Below are positions 8,963 to 22,600 of a DNA stretch of 52,426 bases, piece by piece. The first letter of the stretch is position 1; the number at the start of each line of letters is the position of its first letter. A model generated the notes under the pieces. It was given only the letters and a program-made list of their open reading frames with translations, searched no databases and was not told where the DNA came from. Source of the DNA: Chromera velia (lineage: Eukaryota; Sar; Chromeraceae); contig JAHBMJ010004557.1 in NCBI GenBank assembly GCA_018398765.1, positions 25,001 through 77,426 on the forward strand, read 5' to 3'. Made by a program: the position numbers and the translations under genes.

Positions 8963-9259
8963 ATGAAAGTCTTCACGAAAAAATTCGTCACTAGCTGAGG
9001 AGCAGATGACCATGAAAAGTCACTTGTCCGAGTCGGACCTTCTTGCTGCCCAGCTGATGGCTCTCTTGCGCCTTGTCACAGTGCGAAGGGTCCAGCTGAC
9101 AGGCCCAACAGATACACCAGGATTCGGAAGGGATCACTCCTGTAGAAGTGACGCTGCTGCGTGTCCGGTCCCCTCCAAGGGTTCAAAGTTGTGACACTGA
9201 GTAGGCGTTCTGCCTCGGAGGCCAGAATGAGGTCTTGCCAAAGAGCTGAGATGCGCAAA

Positions 9260-10841
9260 AGCGATCTCCCTTCTAGTCTCCCTTAAACTTAAAGTGTGAT
9301 AGGCCGGCGAGCGCTGGTTCTTTGAAACTTCCGGATCTGGACTTTGATGCGCTCACAAAGTTCATGAAAGGGTGAAGAATTCAATGAAAAGTTCCAGCCA
9401 GCTGCACTGAAAGGGCACTTGAATTCTTAGCTTGAAGAATGTGAAAGATTAGACTCATTTGATACTCAATCACCCACATTGAGACTCATTCTTTAATTTC
9501 TGTTTCTTTAGTATATCACCTATACTCTATGAGCAAGTAAAGTGTGAAGCCACTACCGACTTACAGTGAAGTAGTAGCTTAAAGCCTCAATCTTAACCGG
9601 GAAGTTAGCCAAAGTTAGCCCCAATCATTCATGAAAAGCAAAGTCTAGAACAAAGTTATAGAAGATAAAATGGCAATCAATGGCCTCCCCGGGTCCAATG
9701 CATGCCAACTTTAGTCCCAATCCATGTATAGTGTTAGATTGGTGTAGCCTAGTCTAGCGTTTAGGCTTCGGCTTAGGTGTAACCCATCACTACAGTCTGC
9801 AATGGAATCCTAGCTATCCCTATAATATGATGGAGATGGGGTTAGAGCTTTGGATCTCTCCATACAAAATCGGTTCGGATTGATATCCAAACCTAGATCT
9901 ATAAACTTGATATTTAGAGCAGCTTCTTTCTATTTAATCTATATTATAAAGTTACTATATATATATATAACGTTTTATCTAGCGCTCTTAGTGAAACTAA
10001 GCGTACCAATTATGTTTTTAAACTTTATTTGTTCCTAGATTTGATCATAATCTATCTAGAAAAATTGTCAAAGATGTTTTGAGATTTGAAGATCTCCAAA
10101 AGATTTAATTTAAATTTGAGACCTTCAACATTTTTACATACGATTTTGCCCATTTCCCAGCTTGTTAAAAAATGACTGGACGTCGATGTTCCAGTCTAGT
10201 TTCTTTATAAGGGCATAAGTTTCTTCTACGTACATGTCTACGGACTCCTCCTCTCTTCCTGCCCGCTTGAGAGACAGTCTGTGCATGGACGGACTTTTGA
10301 GACCAGCTCTTTCAAGGCCTCAAACGCCCTCTCCCATGACCTCTCCAGCTAGGCTCTCCCCTGCCCCATGCAGCCTCTTTCCCTCTTAACGGCCCAAGAC
10401 CTCTCGCTCCCCTTAACGGGCCTCGTAGAGGAGACGGCCATGGGCGATGGACGCCATGTAAGGGTTCTTGGCCTACACAAAACAGGACCAGTCCGGGTGA
10501 CGGGTATCCATCCATCCAATGTTACCGGTCGATGTAACTGAACGAATGGGACATCATCATCATCATCATTATCATACGCCATCGCTATCGGCCCATAATA
10601 AGCGTCTAGCGTTCGGCAAGTCACAACACGCAAGGCAGATTATTAAATGATAGACCCTTATTTCACAACCTTTGGCAAATAGCTTAACAGCTACATTTTT
10701 TCTCATGGGACATAACGGAATAAAAAGAGTGTACATCACCGACCAGCCTCTCATGCAGCGCTTTCATGCATGAGAGAGACGTTCAATCCCGCCGTTCCCA
10801 CCTCTTTCGACTTTACGAATGGTGGGAGCTGCTTCATGCAG
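9260..10841. other. AT-rich interval without a recognisable gene
   Basis: Composition is AT-rich with an (AT) run near 9957-9968 and an (ATC)-type run at 10553-10572. Short open frames exist on the minus strand near 10.3-10.6 kb, but they contain the triplet run and look like chance. Confidence 0.5.
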
Positions 10842-12031
10842 TTAGTACTTGATCACTTTTCGTAGAAAAAAATTTTCTCTTGCCTTCTTCAACTCTCTTA
10901 CAAGATATCTGTATTCCCGGCTTCCCTTTGTATACTGTTTTGCCTGAGACGCGTCATGATCTTCCCCACAGTACTGACACTTGGAGACAGGTTTTTTGTC
11001 TTAGTGTTTTCTCTACCTCCCTCCCTTGCTGTGTATCTTTTTATGCTAGCTTTTTATGTGGCTGGGAGGAGTATGGGTTGCGCGAACTAATTTCTTTTTC
11101 ACCTATTCCCCTCTTTCCCCCTCTTCTCTTTTTGCCAATCGTCTTCGTCTTTCTTCGAGGGAGCTGGTCCTGGTCTCCGATCAGAACTGTGCTGTCTGCG
11201 AAAAGAAGTGAAAACGCTTTCAGAGTGCTAAGTTCTGTGCAAGTGCCCGCTTCATCCACCTTAACTAACCCAACCTTCAGAACCTCCCCATCCTTCTCCT
11301 ACTCCATTTTCTTCCCTACAGGGCCTGGCCACAGCCACAAAAGACTAGACACGCTGGCAAGCGTCGAAGAAATGACGTCTGCAGTGTGCAGAATCCTCTC
11401 ACTCTCCCCCTTCGACCGCTTTCTCTCTTTTCCGTCCTTCCCCACCTCCATTGACACAAAGAAGTCCTTCACGTCGTCAAAATAATCAGGGCATCTCTAT
11501 GAGGCTAGTCTATGAGGTATCGTCTTCCTTCACTCAGATTATCGGCTGCCGCAAAGCACTTAGCAAGCTTAGGGTATTCTTCTTTCCCCCCTACCTCCGC
11601 CGGATGGTATCAAGGGATAAGAAAAAGGCAACACAGGGCTAAGCCTTGTCCCTCTTCTTTCCGAGGCGTTTGGCAAAACGAACTGCCAACTCACAAACGC
11701 AGGCGTTCTTCTCTGTGAGTACCACAACTTTTTTTTTCTGGGTGGTCTTGGAGAAAGACCTCTGCCGCAGAGAGGGTAACAGTGGTTTTCCCCGTACCAG
11801 GGAGGCCCTAAACGACTGAGAAGGGGGAGCTGTATGCCCGCTCCACTGCCTCTGCCTGCCTGCTGTCCAGCCTTCCCTCTCAGATGATCTCTCTCCCCGT
11901 GAGAGCTTTCTGTCGCTCTTTAGGTAGAAAAGATTCACGTCGTTCGACAGAAGTGCACGGCAGAGGGGAGAGTGAGGCAGTCGGTCAATTGCTTTCAGTT
12001 GCCTCACAATGGTAGCCACGGATGGACCGTC
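10842..12031 (-). CDS. Spliced minus-strand gene, 3' part, function unknown
   Basis: Three exon-like blocks fit together. 12031-11798 follows a TTGCCAG acceptor and ends at a GTACGG donor; 11496-11320 follows TCATAG and ends at GTAGGG. Both are in phase 0. The first includes VATIVRQLKAIDRLP and the second DYFDDVKDFFVSMEVG. The terminal block ends at a TAA at 10842-10844 and encodes a CQYCGEDHD Cys/His knot followed by a basic helix (REYRYLVRELKKAREN). A further exon near 11.2-11.1 kb is possible, and the phase into the terminal exon is not settled. No family recognised. The plus strand of 10880-11485 is open for 201 codons but is pyrimidine-rich and looks like antisense of introns. The gene must start further right, perhaps near 14.0 kb. 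Confidence 0.4.
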
Positions 12032-12254
12032 CTGGCAACATACAGGAGCCGATGGAGGAATTGCCCATCACTCCTCTCCCGTTGATCCTCCCCAACCCTA
12101 GTCCCCGACCTCTCTCCTCTCCCCAAAAAGGATTCCTTCCTTCACCTCCTCGATCAAAGAAATCTGGGTATGCCTTCCAGATGGTGTCTAGAGTGGATCG
12201 AGAGAAGTCTTAGAGCAATTAATCTGAGAGAGAGAGAGAGAGAGAGGGGGGGGG

Positions 12255-12276
12255 NNNNNNNNNNNNNNNNNNNNNN
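12255..12276. other. Assembly gap (22 N)
   Basis: The unknown bases lie inside a long G run next to a (GA)n tract, so this is a sequencing break in simple sequence. Confidence 0.99.
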
Positions 12277-12585
12277 GGGGGGGGGGGGGGGAGGGAGGCA
12301 CAAGGGAAAGGAAGGGAGGCAGGGATCTTATGATGCATTATTTGAATAAATTATGCAAGGCCCTTCAAATGGGAATAAGGAAGGAAGACAGGAAGAGGAT
12401 GGAAGGAAAAAGGAGAAAAAGCAAGAATGAAAGTAGCAGTAAGCCAACCAATGAACATGTAACTGTTATATCCTGACAGAAATGTGGAGTCAAAAGACTT
12501 CTGTCTGTTTGTCTGTCTGGCTATCTGTGCGTATGTATGCATGTGTTCATGTGTTTCTGCATATATGCTTCTCTTAGATAGACAG

Positions 12586-12597
12586 ACACACACACAC

Positions 12598-12644
<47 letters not shown>
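12586..12644. repeat. (CA)n microsatellite
   Basis: The run is interrupted once by TACATA near 12601. On the minus strand it reads (GT)n and probably lies in an intron of the minus-strand gene ending at 10842. Confidence 0.9.
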
Positions 12645-12647
<3 letters not shown>

Positions 12648-12814
12648 AGAGAGAGAAAGAGAGATGCACAGAGATAGAAAGGCAAAGCTTTGCAGGGACA
12701 TTGCACGAACAAAGTGAAATCCATCTTGAGGGAACTCTGCACCAACTGAGTTACCTCCCTCACTCCCCCCCCCCTGTTAGACCTGCCAACTCCCACGGTC
12801 TGACCGTTTCTCTG

Positions 12815-14020
12815 TTATTGAGGATGCGCTTCACTGGGATCGTATGTAGGGCAGTTTGTGGACCGCTTCTTTGCCATCCAGTCCATCACCAACGTGCGTA
12901 TCTTCGGGCACTCTGAGGTTTCGATAGATACGAAGCCCAAGAGCAGACAATGATTTCCGTCTCCTCTCATTGTCTCTTCTGTAAAGTCCTTATTCAGAAG
13001 CACGGTCTTCCTGTATCTCTGTCACTCGTCTGTCTGGTCCCTCTCTTTGTGTGATCAAGAGATATCCTATTTGATCTACTACAGACGGGACGCTCCCAAA
13101 GCCCGGCATAGGGGTTCGTGCCTGGTATGCAGCCGTAGAGCGTTCGTTGCTTTTTTGGCAGTATAAGATCAGGAAGTATCCAACCTCATGCATGTTTATC
13201 CTTCCAACCAAGTTCCTTCCTCATCTGTTCTGCTTCACTAGTCCCCAGAAATAGACAAGCAGTAGAAGGTAGATACACAGCCCCACAACAAAGTCTTAGA
13301 AAAGGAGTTCCTTTGAATCGGTGTGAAAGTTACTCAATCAACAAGCAAATCGCGCATCTGTCAGAGCTATCCTCCCACAAAAGCATCAAGTTGTCTGCAT
13401 GCCTGATCTTTGTTTCAGTACTATCTAGGAAATTTTTTTAGACCCCCAAGCTCTTTCACATCCGTCACAAACAGGATCGACATCCCTTCCACTGCCTCCC
13501 TTATCTGCACATTTTCAAACAAAGTTCAAGAGACGGAGCCGCTCTCTGAAGGTGTTGTCCAGACAACACAGTCTGTCTGCCCTTATATTCTTTTTTTAGC
13601 TTAAACTATTGCTTTTTGGAGAGCATTGCGCTCATGCGCCCGGAAATAATCAGATTTAATTTTCCTACACCCTTCTCCATTTGCCTACCAAAGTGCCTTT
13701 TCCTCTTTCTGTAAAGTGGCACAAGTGCGCTCGTACTCGGCCTTGTTTGGCCGTACATTCGCTTTTGGCTTCACGTTCTTCGTCTCTAGCTATCAAGTCA
13801 AGTCAAGTCAACTGTGGCGACAGGTTGGAAGATGCCAGAATCTGAGGGAGAAGACAGTTGAGAAGCCACGAATTTTGTCTGTGCAAACTACAGCTTTGCT
13901 GCCACCCTTGGTTGCGTCTCCAAGTACACGATTTGAAATCATTCCTCTGCCACCTCTTTCTTCCAGCTCGGTAACCTCCAAACCCGATGGAGACTTACTC
14001 AATATATGAGGGAAAAACAA
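12815..14020. other. Region with exon-like fragments on both strands
   Basis: On the plus strand 12851-12952, after CGTATGTAG, codes QFVDRFFAIQSITNVRI and onward with G/C-rich third positions. On the minus strand 13211-12990 contains GYFLILYCQKSNERS, and near 13240-13190 EAEQMRKELGWKDKH. On the minus strand from about 14000 the stretch SPSGLEVTELEERGGRG looks coding and could be the first exon of the gene ending at 10842. I could not assemble these into one consistent model. Confidence 0.3.
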
Positions 14021-14184
14021 AGAAGTATTATGGCAGCATTGACAGGACTTGACAGAAAGACAACGCAGCGTTAGATCACGGAGTTACTATATGAGTTACT
14101 TCACACAGTCAGACTGCATGTTATAAACTCTGCACATACATGTATCTCTCGATTACGAGTTTAAAAAAAAAGTGTAAGCGAAGT

Positions 14185-14208
14185 GCGCGCGCGGGCGGCG
14201 CGGCGCCG
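14185..14208. promoter_or_regulatory. GC-only tract, possible divergent promoter
   Basis: Twenty-four consecutive G/C bases sit in AT-rich DNA between a probable minus-strand gene (starting near 14.0 kb) and a possible plus-strand gene (ATG 14731). It resembles the tracts at 24049, 39725 and 51843. Confidence 0.4.
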
Positions 14209-14730
14209 TGGCGTGCCTCGATCGGCCGCATAGGCACTGACCTATAAATTGAGGCAGCTAAAACCAATGAGCCTAGTAGCAATGAGCACACCAAAGACAC
14301 CATTTATACTCTGGCGAACTGCATGCAACGAATGGTACACAATGTTTGTTTCTTTGTAATTATGTGTAATTCAATCAATTCAGACATACTTGGATATACT
14401 AAGACATACATGCAAATTAAAGTATAAGAATAACTATAACAAAACAGAAGAATAACCCTAAGAGTAATCTAGAGTAATCGCTTTTTTATATTTAAAAAAA
14501 ATCTGTTACCAAATATCACCAAACTTAAGTTTTATAAATTTATATAAATTTTCATTTTCTATATTTTTCTATGTATCATTATTAATCATTATCTTGTTTA
14601 ATCTTGGTTTTCCATTCAATTCATCATTGGAAATGTAAATTGGACACCTAGTTGGACACCCACCTCGCTCTGTTTACGCTAACGCTTGACAGCGAAAAGA
14701 GCTGCGAAAAGAGCGGTAAACAGATAAACG

Positions 14731-15837
14731 ATGAGCAGAAAAGACAAACTACAAAAGCGAAACCAAAAGGAAAAAAGAAAGACTTTTTTGGTGTTGACTT
14801 ACTTGCTGGTATAAGGCCTCGCTCTGAAAGACTGAGAGAGACAAGGATCAAAGAGAGGAGAAAGACAGAAATATAGGGGACAGAAAGAGCCGCTTCACTG
14901 AAAGAGGAGAAGCAGATCGAGAGGGAGGGTACAAACAGATCTTTCTTTCTCTACCATGGTTCGTTGATCTTCGCATCTTGACGTGCGGGCTCTTGGACAG
15001 ACTGAAAAGGGATAGTTGGATGACTGAGTATGAAATGAATGCTTGTTCGTGCCATTTTTTTCGCTTCAAGCCTCCCCTTCCACCTTTTCTTGCAGGGAAC
15101 AGAGAGAGAGGGAGAAAAAGGAAAGCCTCTCCTTCACTCTACAGCAAGAACAGGGATCGGAAGGACTTTGAAGACACCTGCTCTAACTTTCCCTTTGTGA
15201 GACTGAAGGAACAAATGTGCACCCAGTAAACAGATTGTGGAAAGGGGGAAATCATGTCTTCAAGTGTCTGTGTCTAGTCTCGTGAATCCCCTTCTTCTCT
15301 TTTGGTCTTTCATGACCCCCCCTGAGTGTTCCTATGGAGGGTCTTTCTTTCATCTCACTGATGCTGCCCTCCTCTGTCTCTGCAAAAAGAGACCTTGGTT
15401 CTTTCCTGCACGCACTCTCTCTCTCTCTTTCTCTCGCTTGTCTGTCTACCGATGTCCTCTGGCCGCTCTTGTCGATCAGAGACATGCAGACCTACAAAGA
15501 AAGAAGCAGAGAAAATACGACAGAATGAAATGCAGACGCGCCCTTCTTCCTTTTGTGTTTTCTCTATCGGGGCTGTGAAGGACCAGAAAGACTTCTGAGT
15601 GTCAAAGAAGGCCTTTCTATCATTTCTGTCTGCAGACGCCGCACCTTTGTTTCCCTCAGAGTGCGCCAACCTCATTCGGCAGTCGAATCCCCGTCCTTCA
15701 ATCAACAAATGTCCCAGAGAACACTGCAGCCACCATCGTTCTCCTCACACGCAGCCTATTACAGGCAATCGTACGTCGACGCCCCGCCGCTCAGGCAAGC
15801 GGCAAGCTGCGTCAAGCACAAACAACATGCACAATGA
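14731..15837 (+). CDS. Possible spliced plus-strand gene, function unknown
   Basis: A candidate first exon runs from ATG 14731 to 14808 (MSRKDKLQKRNQKEKRK then a short hydrophobic TFLVLTYLL) and ends at a GTATAA donor. A candidate last exon, 15636-15837, follows TTTCTGTCTGCAG and encodes a Gln/Ser/Pro-rich tail ending in a Lys/His/Gln-rich stretch and TGA. Between them, DRLKRDSWMTEYEMN near 15.0 kb and a stretch after TTTTCTTGCAG at 15095 look exonic. The order is plausible, but I could not confirm the phases. No family recognised. Confidence 0.28.
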
Positions 15838-16648
15838 AAGAAAGACAGGCAGGCCCGAGAGCATGACAAAGCACACCTGGATTGAATCCCGATTGCGCCC
15901 GTCACACTCAGTCGGCCCGCCATGCAATGCTATACAGAGTGCTTTCCTTCTCAATTATTCCTCGTGCGTGAATTCTGAGTATGTCCGGCAGTTGTCTGAC
16001 AGACACCTGTGCAGACAGACGAATGCGGCGACCTTCATCTACCAAGTAGGAAATTTTCTGAAAACGAATCACAACCATTAAAGTTTGATTATTTCGAGAC
16101 ATTGTTTTTTCTACCAAGAGAGAAGCAGGAGAAGAGTGAGCCTTTCTCCACACCTTCTTTTTCTTACTGCCCCCACAAAATGACGGGAAGAGCAGTCACA
16201 TCCACATTCATCCTTTCTTCTTTTTGCGAAAAAGAGCTACCAAGGAAATGAGCGATTGAATATATTTAGTGCACTCAGACGAGAGAAGCCAAATATGGAA
16301 AGGAGGAGGGAGTAAAAGACAGAGGCCTTAGGAAGAAAAGTTGAATGGGAGAGGACGACAGAATTCCGTCTCTTCCTTCTTTTGCTCTCAGCGGGCCCAA
16401 CATTGCCTGCAGATGCTCTGATGCGACCTTCGACACATCTCAAGAGGCAGCAGAGCCTTGACACTCGAAGAAAGAAAGAACGAGAGAACGAGAGAAAGAA
16501 GGATTTTTTTGCTTCCATTATACCTCTTCTTCGTTCGGCCCCTCTTCCAATTTACTCCTTTCATGCCCCCTATTCTCACCTTCAATTCACGATTTTTATT
16601 CACACCACTGACCAACCAACCCACCAACAGGCCAAATGCAAAATTTGG
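15838..16648. other. No confident gene
   Basis: Several overlapping open frames exist on both strands (for example 16009-16251 plus and 16388-16627 minus), but none shows a motif or a matching exon neighbour. Composition shifts between AT-rich and CT-rich. Confidence 0.4.
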
Positions 16649-19600
16649 CTATCGGGACCGAACACCAGGGGTCCAAAAAGCCAAAAGGTCTTTGAACTCC
16701 TCGTCCCCCCCCCCGGGGAAAACCGGGCCGGGAATCTCACCCCTGTCAGCATCCACAGCAGAGCGCTCACCCCTGCTGTCCTCAAAACCAGCAGACAGAG
16801 GTGCCTGCCGGACCCCAATGGCTGCAGAGGCCGCCACTCGCCGTGCAGAATCCGACCGAGAGAGACTCACGCCTGCCACCGCCTTCCTTTGCTTGACAGC
16901 CATCTGAGCAACCACGGACACCGAGATGTCTTCGGGGGTGCAAACCAGACGCGCACCTGTGATGTGGGGTGTCCCGTGACCTGCAACACAAGGAGAAGGC
17001 AATAGAGGAACACTTCCACATTTTTAAAACAGACAAAGAAGTGTACATACAGTGTGCCACGAAGAAGAAGACAATGTACAGAGGCACTCCGAGTGCGGTG
17101 GTGTGGAAGGGAAGCACCGGCAGGAAGGCAGGCAGGTAGCAACAACAACACCCCACTGATATGGGCAAAAGCACAACCGAGGCATGCAGGCAGTCGACCG
17201 ACCATTTCCGGCATTTCCTCTCTCCCCCTGCAATGCCGTTCCCGTGGTTGGCCTCTGCCTGTTGGTACCTCCCTGCCGACTCTGCAGGCCAGAGGAAGGG
17301 GGTGAAGAGGCTCCACGAACAGCCCCGCCCAGTTTCCCCCCCTCTTTCTCTGCAGCTCTTCTCGCCATCACTTCAAGAAGAGCCGCCACCTCACTATCAG
17401 AGGGACTCTGGGAGATCGGCACAGCCAGCCTCTCGAGCCCACACAGAGAAGGGCCAGTTGTGCAACGACCCCCTCGAACGCGACTGCCTGAGGAGGACGA
17501 ACCCCTCTTTGAGTTGGGGTGGCGACCTGCCACATGTTCACTCAAATTTGTGGGGGGGAGAGAAGGAATAGGGGTTGCGTGGGGATGCAGATCCGATCTG
17601 ACGAGCATCGTGGAGGGACGAGGCCTTGGGAGGGGACGTCATGGGGCGCATCATCCGGTTCCGGCATGTTTGAGATCCTGCACGTATGCTCGCAGGGGTG
17701 AGGGGGAATCCATATGGGAAAGTGGTTTCTCCTGTGCGTGCGTCGGTTTTTGCTTCTTTGGTCTTCTTGGCTTTGGGCTTCTGCGCATCTCTCTCTTTGC
17801 ACACCTGCGCCTTTCGTAGCGCTTTGAGTCGTGCAAATTCCTCTGGTCGCATGGGGCGACAGGGGCTCAGAGCTGTGACAGAGGAAGGGGAAGGCACCCG
17901 ATCAGAGGCCCTTCTCTGTCCCTTGAACTTCTCTGCAGTCAGAGACACACCCCCTGACCCGGACATCCTTCTTCCTTGTACGACTGGTACTTCCCCATCT
18001 GTTCTGTCCCCCCTTCCCTGAGGTAAATTGAAAGTGAAAGGATCACCCTCAATGATCGATGATCCTCTCTCATCCGTGAGGCGACTCTGCAGGGAATCGG
18101 GCCAAGAGCCGCCCCCTGGGAAACACTCGGAGGTCGCAAGGCAACGAGCAGACTGCACACCCCTTCGAAGTCTGGTCACTGACCCCCTATATGCCCCTCC
18201 TCTCTGCATTTCATGAAATGCTGAAGAACTCGATTCCCCTGAGGGCATGGGAGTTGCGTTAATGGGGGCCACTGGAGCTCTGTCGGCTGCTGAGCTCGCC
18301 TTCCGGCTGTCTGTCTGACTTTTTTCTTCCTCTTCTGACCTTCCTTCCGGGTGCAGGTTCCCACTGTAGTAGACAAAAGATGACTTCTTCGAGAGTGTTG
18401 CGCATCCGGGGTGATCCGCCTGGATCGTCTGTGAGTCGGGAAGCTGCACAGAGCAGGGCTGCGAGAAGGGGGCACGAGGAATGTCCTGATAGACCGTTGT
18501 CTCCTCCTGTTTGTTGGTGTCCCTCTTTGCAGGGGGCAAAAGGGGGAGGCACTCAAAGGGAGGGGAGTCAGCGAGACTCGATGAGGGGAGGGGAAGGGGA
18601 ACGGCAGGGGAAGGGGACCGGATGTAAATGTGAATCTGCCGGGGGGCAGAGACACGAGTGGAGTCCCCTGATGGGTTCTCTTCTTCTCTCAGATCCTTTG
18701 CCCTTCTTTCACTCGAAGAGCCAAAGGAGAGATCTTCCCTCTCTCTCTCTCGCGGTCCCCTTTCAGACAGAGACTGCGCAAGGGGCACGGGACCGGGACC
18801 CACTGCCTCCGTGATGCTGGGGTCTCGGGGCTTCAAAGCAGAGTACCCGTCTCGGTCAGCACGGTGGCGCGGTCTCGCGGGATTTGGGAATCGGGGTGCC
18901 GACTCCCCCCCTCTCCTCGGTGCCGGGGCCTTGAACCTGTATGGGAGAGGGCCCCATGAAGGCCTTGTTATGCTGTCCTGCTTCTTCTTCTGCACACTCT
19001 CTTCTTTCTTCTGCTGGTGCCCTCTCTCTGTGTCCTCGTTTGGCCCCTTCGCATGGTCCGGGCGGAATGTCACGACAGCAGGCGTGTGAGCACCCCCGGC
19101 TGTTTCCGTTCTTCGACGCCTTTCGGTTGTGGGGAGCGGACTGGCGGGGGTGACACGGGGAAGGTCAGACATATTGAGAACAGGAGGTTTTTGATTTTCA
19201 AATTCTATCTTTCTGGGGTCGGGTGAAGACCCGTGTGCAGCGATCTGCGAGAGCACAGATATCGGAGTCGCTGACGGGACGTTCGCACGGAGCGCAGTCT
19301 GTTCTTCAAAATGTTCTGCCGTTCTCCGTGCTCCTCTGTCTGACAACGGCAGAGGAAAAGTGGGGGTCGAGGGGCGCGGAAGTTTCCGGGGTGGCCGTGT
19401 CGTGGCTGCCCCCGTCACCCGCCCGGCGCTCCGCCGGGCTTTTGCCTTCGCAGCTGCGGCGGCCTGACTCTGCACAAGCGCCCCGAAAGCGCCGAAGTGA
19501 ATCATAGACCCTGCCTGACGGGTGTCCGAAGGGGGGGGGGGAGGGGGAGAGATCGGAGTTTGGGTCACCTTCGCATTCTTCGGGGATTTTGGATGCGTGT

Positions 19601-22600
19601 GTGTGTCTGGTGGGAGTTTGCTGGGTGGCTGTGGCTCCTTTCTGTTTTCTCTGGGTGACCTCGAGCAGGTGGCGTGTCCGGATAGAAGAGCGACAGTGTG
19701 TCTCATCTTTTCCCTCTCACCTCTGCTCGACCGTTTGGCAGCTGCAGCAAGTGCAGCGAGACGTTTCCTTATGCGGTCTGATACAGATCGAGGAGTGATG
19801 ACCTCTGTGGGAAATCCTCCTCCCCCTCCTCCTTCTGCTGCTGCTTGTGCAGAGTTCATGTGGGTATTGCTCGGCGGCGTCGGGTGCGTTCCTTCTGGGT
19901 GATGCTTCGAGTGTTGGTTCTCCTCCTTCTCAGCCAGCTCGAGATTCTTCAGCGTGCGGCTGCGGGAAATACTGCGAGATGCGGAGAGGTCAGAACGGGG
20001 GGAGGGGGATTCCTTTCTGTGATTGGGGGAGAGGGACTTCTTTGACTCTCCTCCGTGGGGGGACAGGTCTCTCTTTGAGCCTTTTCTCTTCTTTTGGCGG
20101 CAGCCTGTGGGGAGCTGGGAGGCCTTTTGAGAGTCCCCCGGAGAGTCACTTGAATCACCCCTGTTGTCACACCGATTTCTCGTTGCCACCCCTGTCGCAT
20201 CCTGCAGTTCCCCCGCTCCCTGCCACAACACAGCCCCCTCCAACTCCTCCGCTGTGACCTCTTCACGACCCTGTCCGTTCAGACGGGAAGGAGGAGGAAA
20301 CGACAGGGCAGTCTGGGCAGCAGTAGCCACACACTCCCCAGAGTTTCCCTCTTCCAACCCTCTCTGTCCACATCCTACTCCCCTCCCAAACGTGCGCTCT
20401 GTCAAGTCAGCACGGCACGCTTTGACTTCAGGGTCTGACTCCGACGCCGTCGGTTTCTTTCCCTTCGCTTCAGGGGACTCCCTCTTCTTTCCCTCCCCCG
20501 CTTTCATTCCCATTCCCCGTCCGAAGTTTCCTGTCGGGGATCCGTGCCAGGGGGCAGCAGAGAGGGGGGGCGTGGGCCGCCTGCTGGGAGGGGGGTCTGC
20601 AGAGGTGGACGCTTCAACCATAATCGGGGTGGGAGTCCCTAGGCGATCTGGTTCCGCCAGGGCCACCACCGACTTGGACAAAGCAGCTGCGGCACGGTAG
20701 GCCACACAACGATCTTCTGAGATCGGGGTCGCGTCCCTTTCTGTGACGGGATGGTCTTGCTGAATTTCTCTGTGACTGGGGGAGCGAAATAGATCGGAAG
20801 GAGGGGCGAAGGGAGAATCCCTCGGGGAACTTTGGGGAGACGGCAAGAGGGGGGGGGTGCGTCCCTCCCGATCTGCTGCAATTTCCTCCCAGCTTCTTCG
20901 GAAGGGTGTAGGCGTCTTCCTACGTTCCCACTCCCTCGTTGCAACTGCACCCCTGTCCATGATGTGGGGCGATGACTTGGGTCGCATCAGCAAGGCCAAA
21001 TCACCCCCGCCTCGGGGCAGTCTCTGAGAAGGAAACGCTCCTGGGTCTCCTTCTTTTTGTGCCTGCGACCTCTCTCGGGCTCTCTCGCGTGATTGAAGTA
21101 TGAACTCTCGTGCTTTGTTCTGGAGTTGCCGACTGATCTCACAGACGGACGACATACGGAATCTCTGGAGCGGAGACAGTCCTTCTCTCTGGCCCCCCAT
21201 ACTCCTTTCCTGTGTGCCCCCCCCTTCGTGAGCTTCCAGAGGGCACGAGACAGATCGGCGCATGGCGCCATCTGCAAAAGACGTGCCCGGGGTCTGTCGG
21301 GGAGGGGTGACAGGGATAGAAAAGGAGCGGAGGGGAGACGGGGTCTGGGGTCCCACCTTCATGGTCACTCGGGCGTACCCATGGGGGACGGCAGTGGGGG
21401 GGCATGCCGGGGCCCCCGTGGAGTTCCGGTGGCACAAACCACAGAGACGCTCTCTTGGAGACTTGGGAGGAGGGGGGGGGTCAGCGGGAGGGGGCGAGAG
21501 TCGCTGCGGATGCATGTGGGCAGCGTCGGGAATGAGGGGTGATCTCCGCGACCCGACTGAGCACGTCAGACCTCCGCAGCTTGAGGGGTTCGGTGAGAAG
21601 CTTGGTGGGTAGGCAGGCGGGGAATCATTTTCGACTGCTTGGCTGTCTCTTGGGGGAATGTTGGGGGCAGGGCTGAGAGTTTTCTCTCCCTTCTTGTTGT
21701 ACTTTCTTCTGGGAGATGTTTGACCACCCCTTCCCCTTCTTGCAGGCAGCTTTCCGGCTCTTTTGGGAGACAAAAGGGAGGGGGACCCGCCCTTCGAAGA
21801 GAGTCTCGGAGACGGAGGAAGTGGAGATCGGGGAGGGGAAACGGGCGCAGACTCTCTATCTTTCTCGTCCCTCCTCGCAGAAACCCAACGGTCTCTTCCT
21901 CTTTTGCCCTCCTCTGTCGCGCTCTCTACCCTGCTTGCGAAACTTTCCGCGATGACACTCATTTGACTCTCTCGAGCTTCCTTCTGCGGAACGATACCCC
22001 CTCCACTATTTGGAGACCCATAGACTGAGATAGGGACAGCGAGTTGCTGCTGCTTTTTTGAGGTTCGGATGGGCTCTTCGAGAAGCAGGTGCGGCTGCGA
22101 TGGGAGCCACGGAGGGCAATCTGGTCCTTTTGAGAACGCAGAATTTGCCGTCCGGGGCCGCCTTGGAGAGGAGGGAAGTGAACCTGCCTTGGCCTTTCGC
22201 TCTCTGGACTCCGGGGCTCGTTGAGCGGCTTTTGGAGGGGAACGGCGGGGACCCCGGGCGGACAGCCAGGCGGGATAGTGGGGCAGAGAAGGGGGGCTTG
22301 CTGTTTGCCCTTCCCTGTTCTTCTCTGCTCTTCCTTCTCCTTCCACGACCGTCCCGTGAATTTCTCTCCTTCGACCCGCTTTCCCTCCCTGATAAAGAGA
22401 GGGTGAAATAGGGCGGCGAGGAGAGACTCGACATGTCCTGTCCTTGGAGGCTGACGGATAGTCTCTCTCTTTTCCTTTTGCTTTGCCTGGCCGATCTAGT
22501 GGCGTCTCTTCCGTCTGGTCCTCTGCCAACCTTTCGTGTTGTCTCGGCGTCTCTCTTTCCTCACCTCCACCCTCTGCTCCATCAGCCAGCACAAGGGCAG

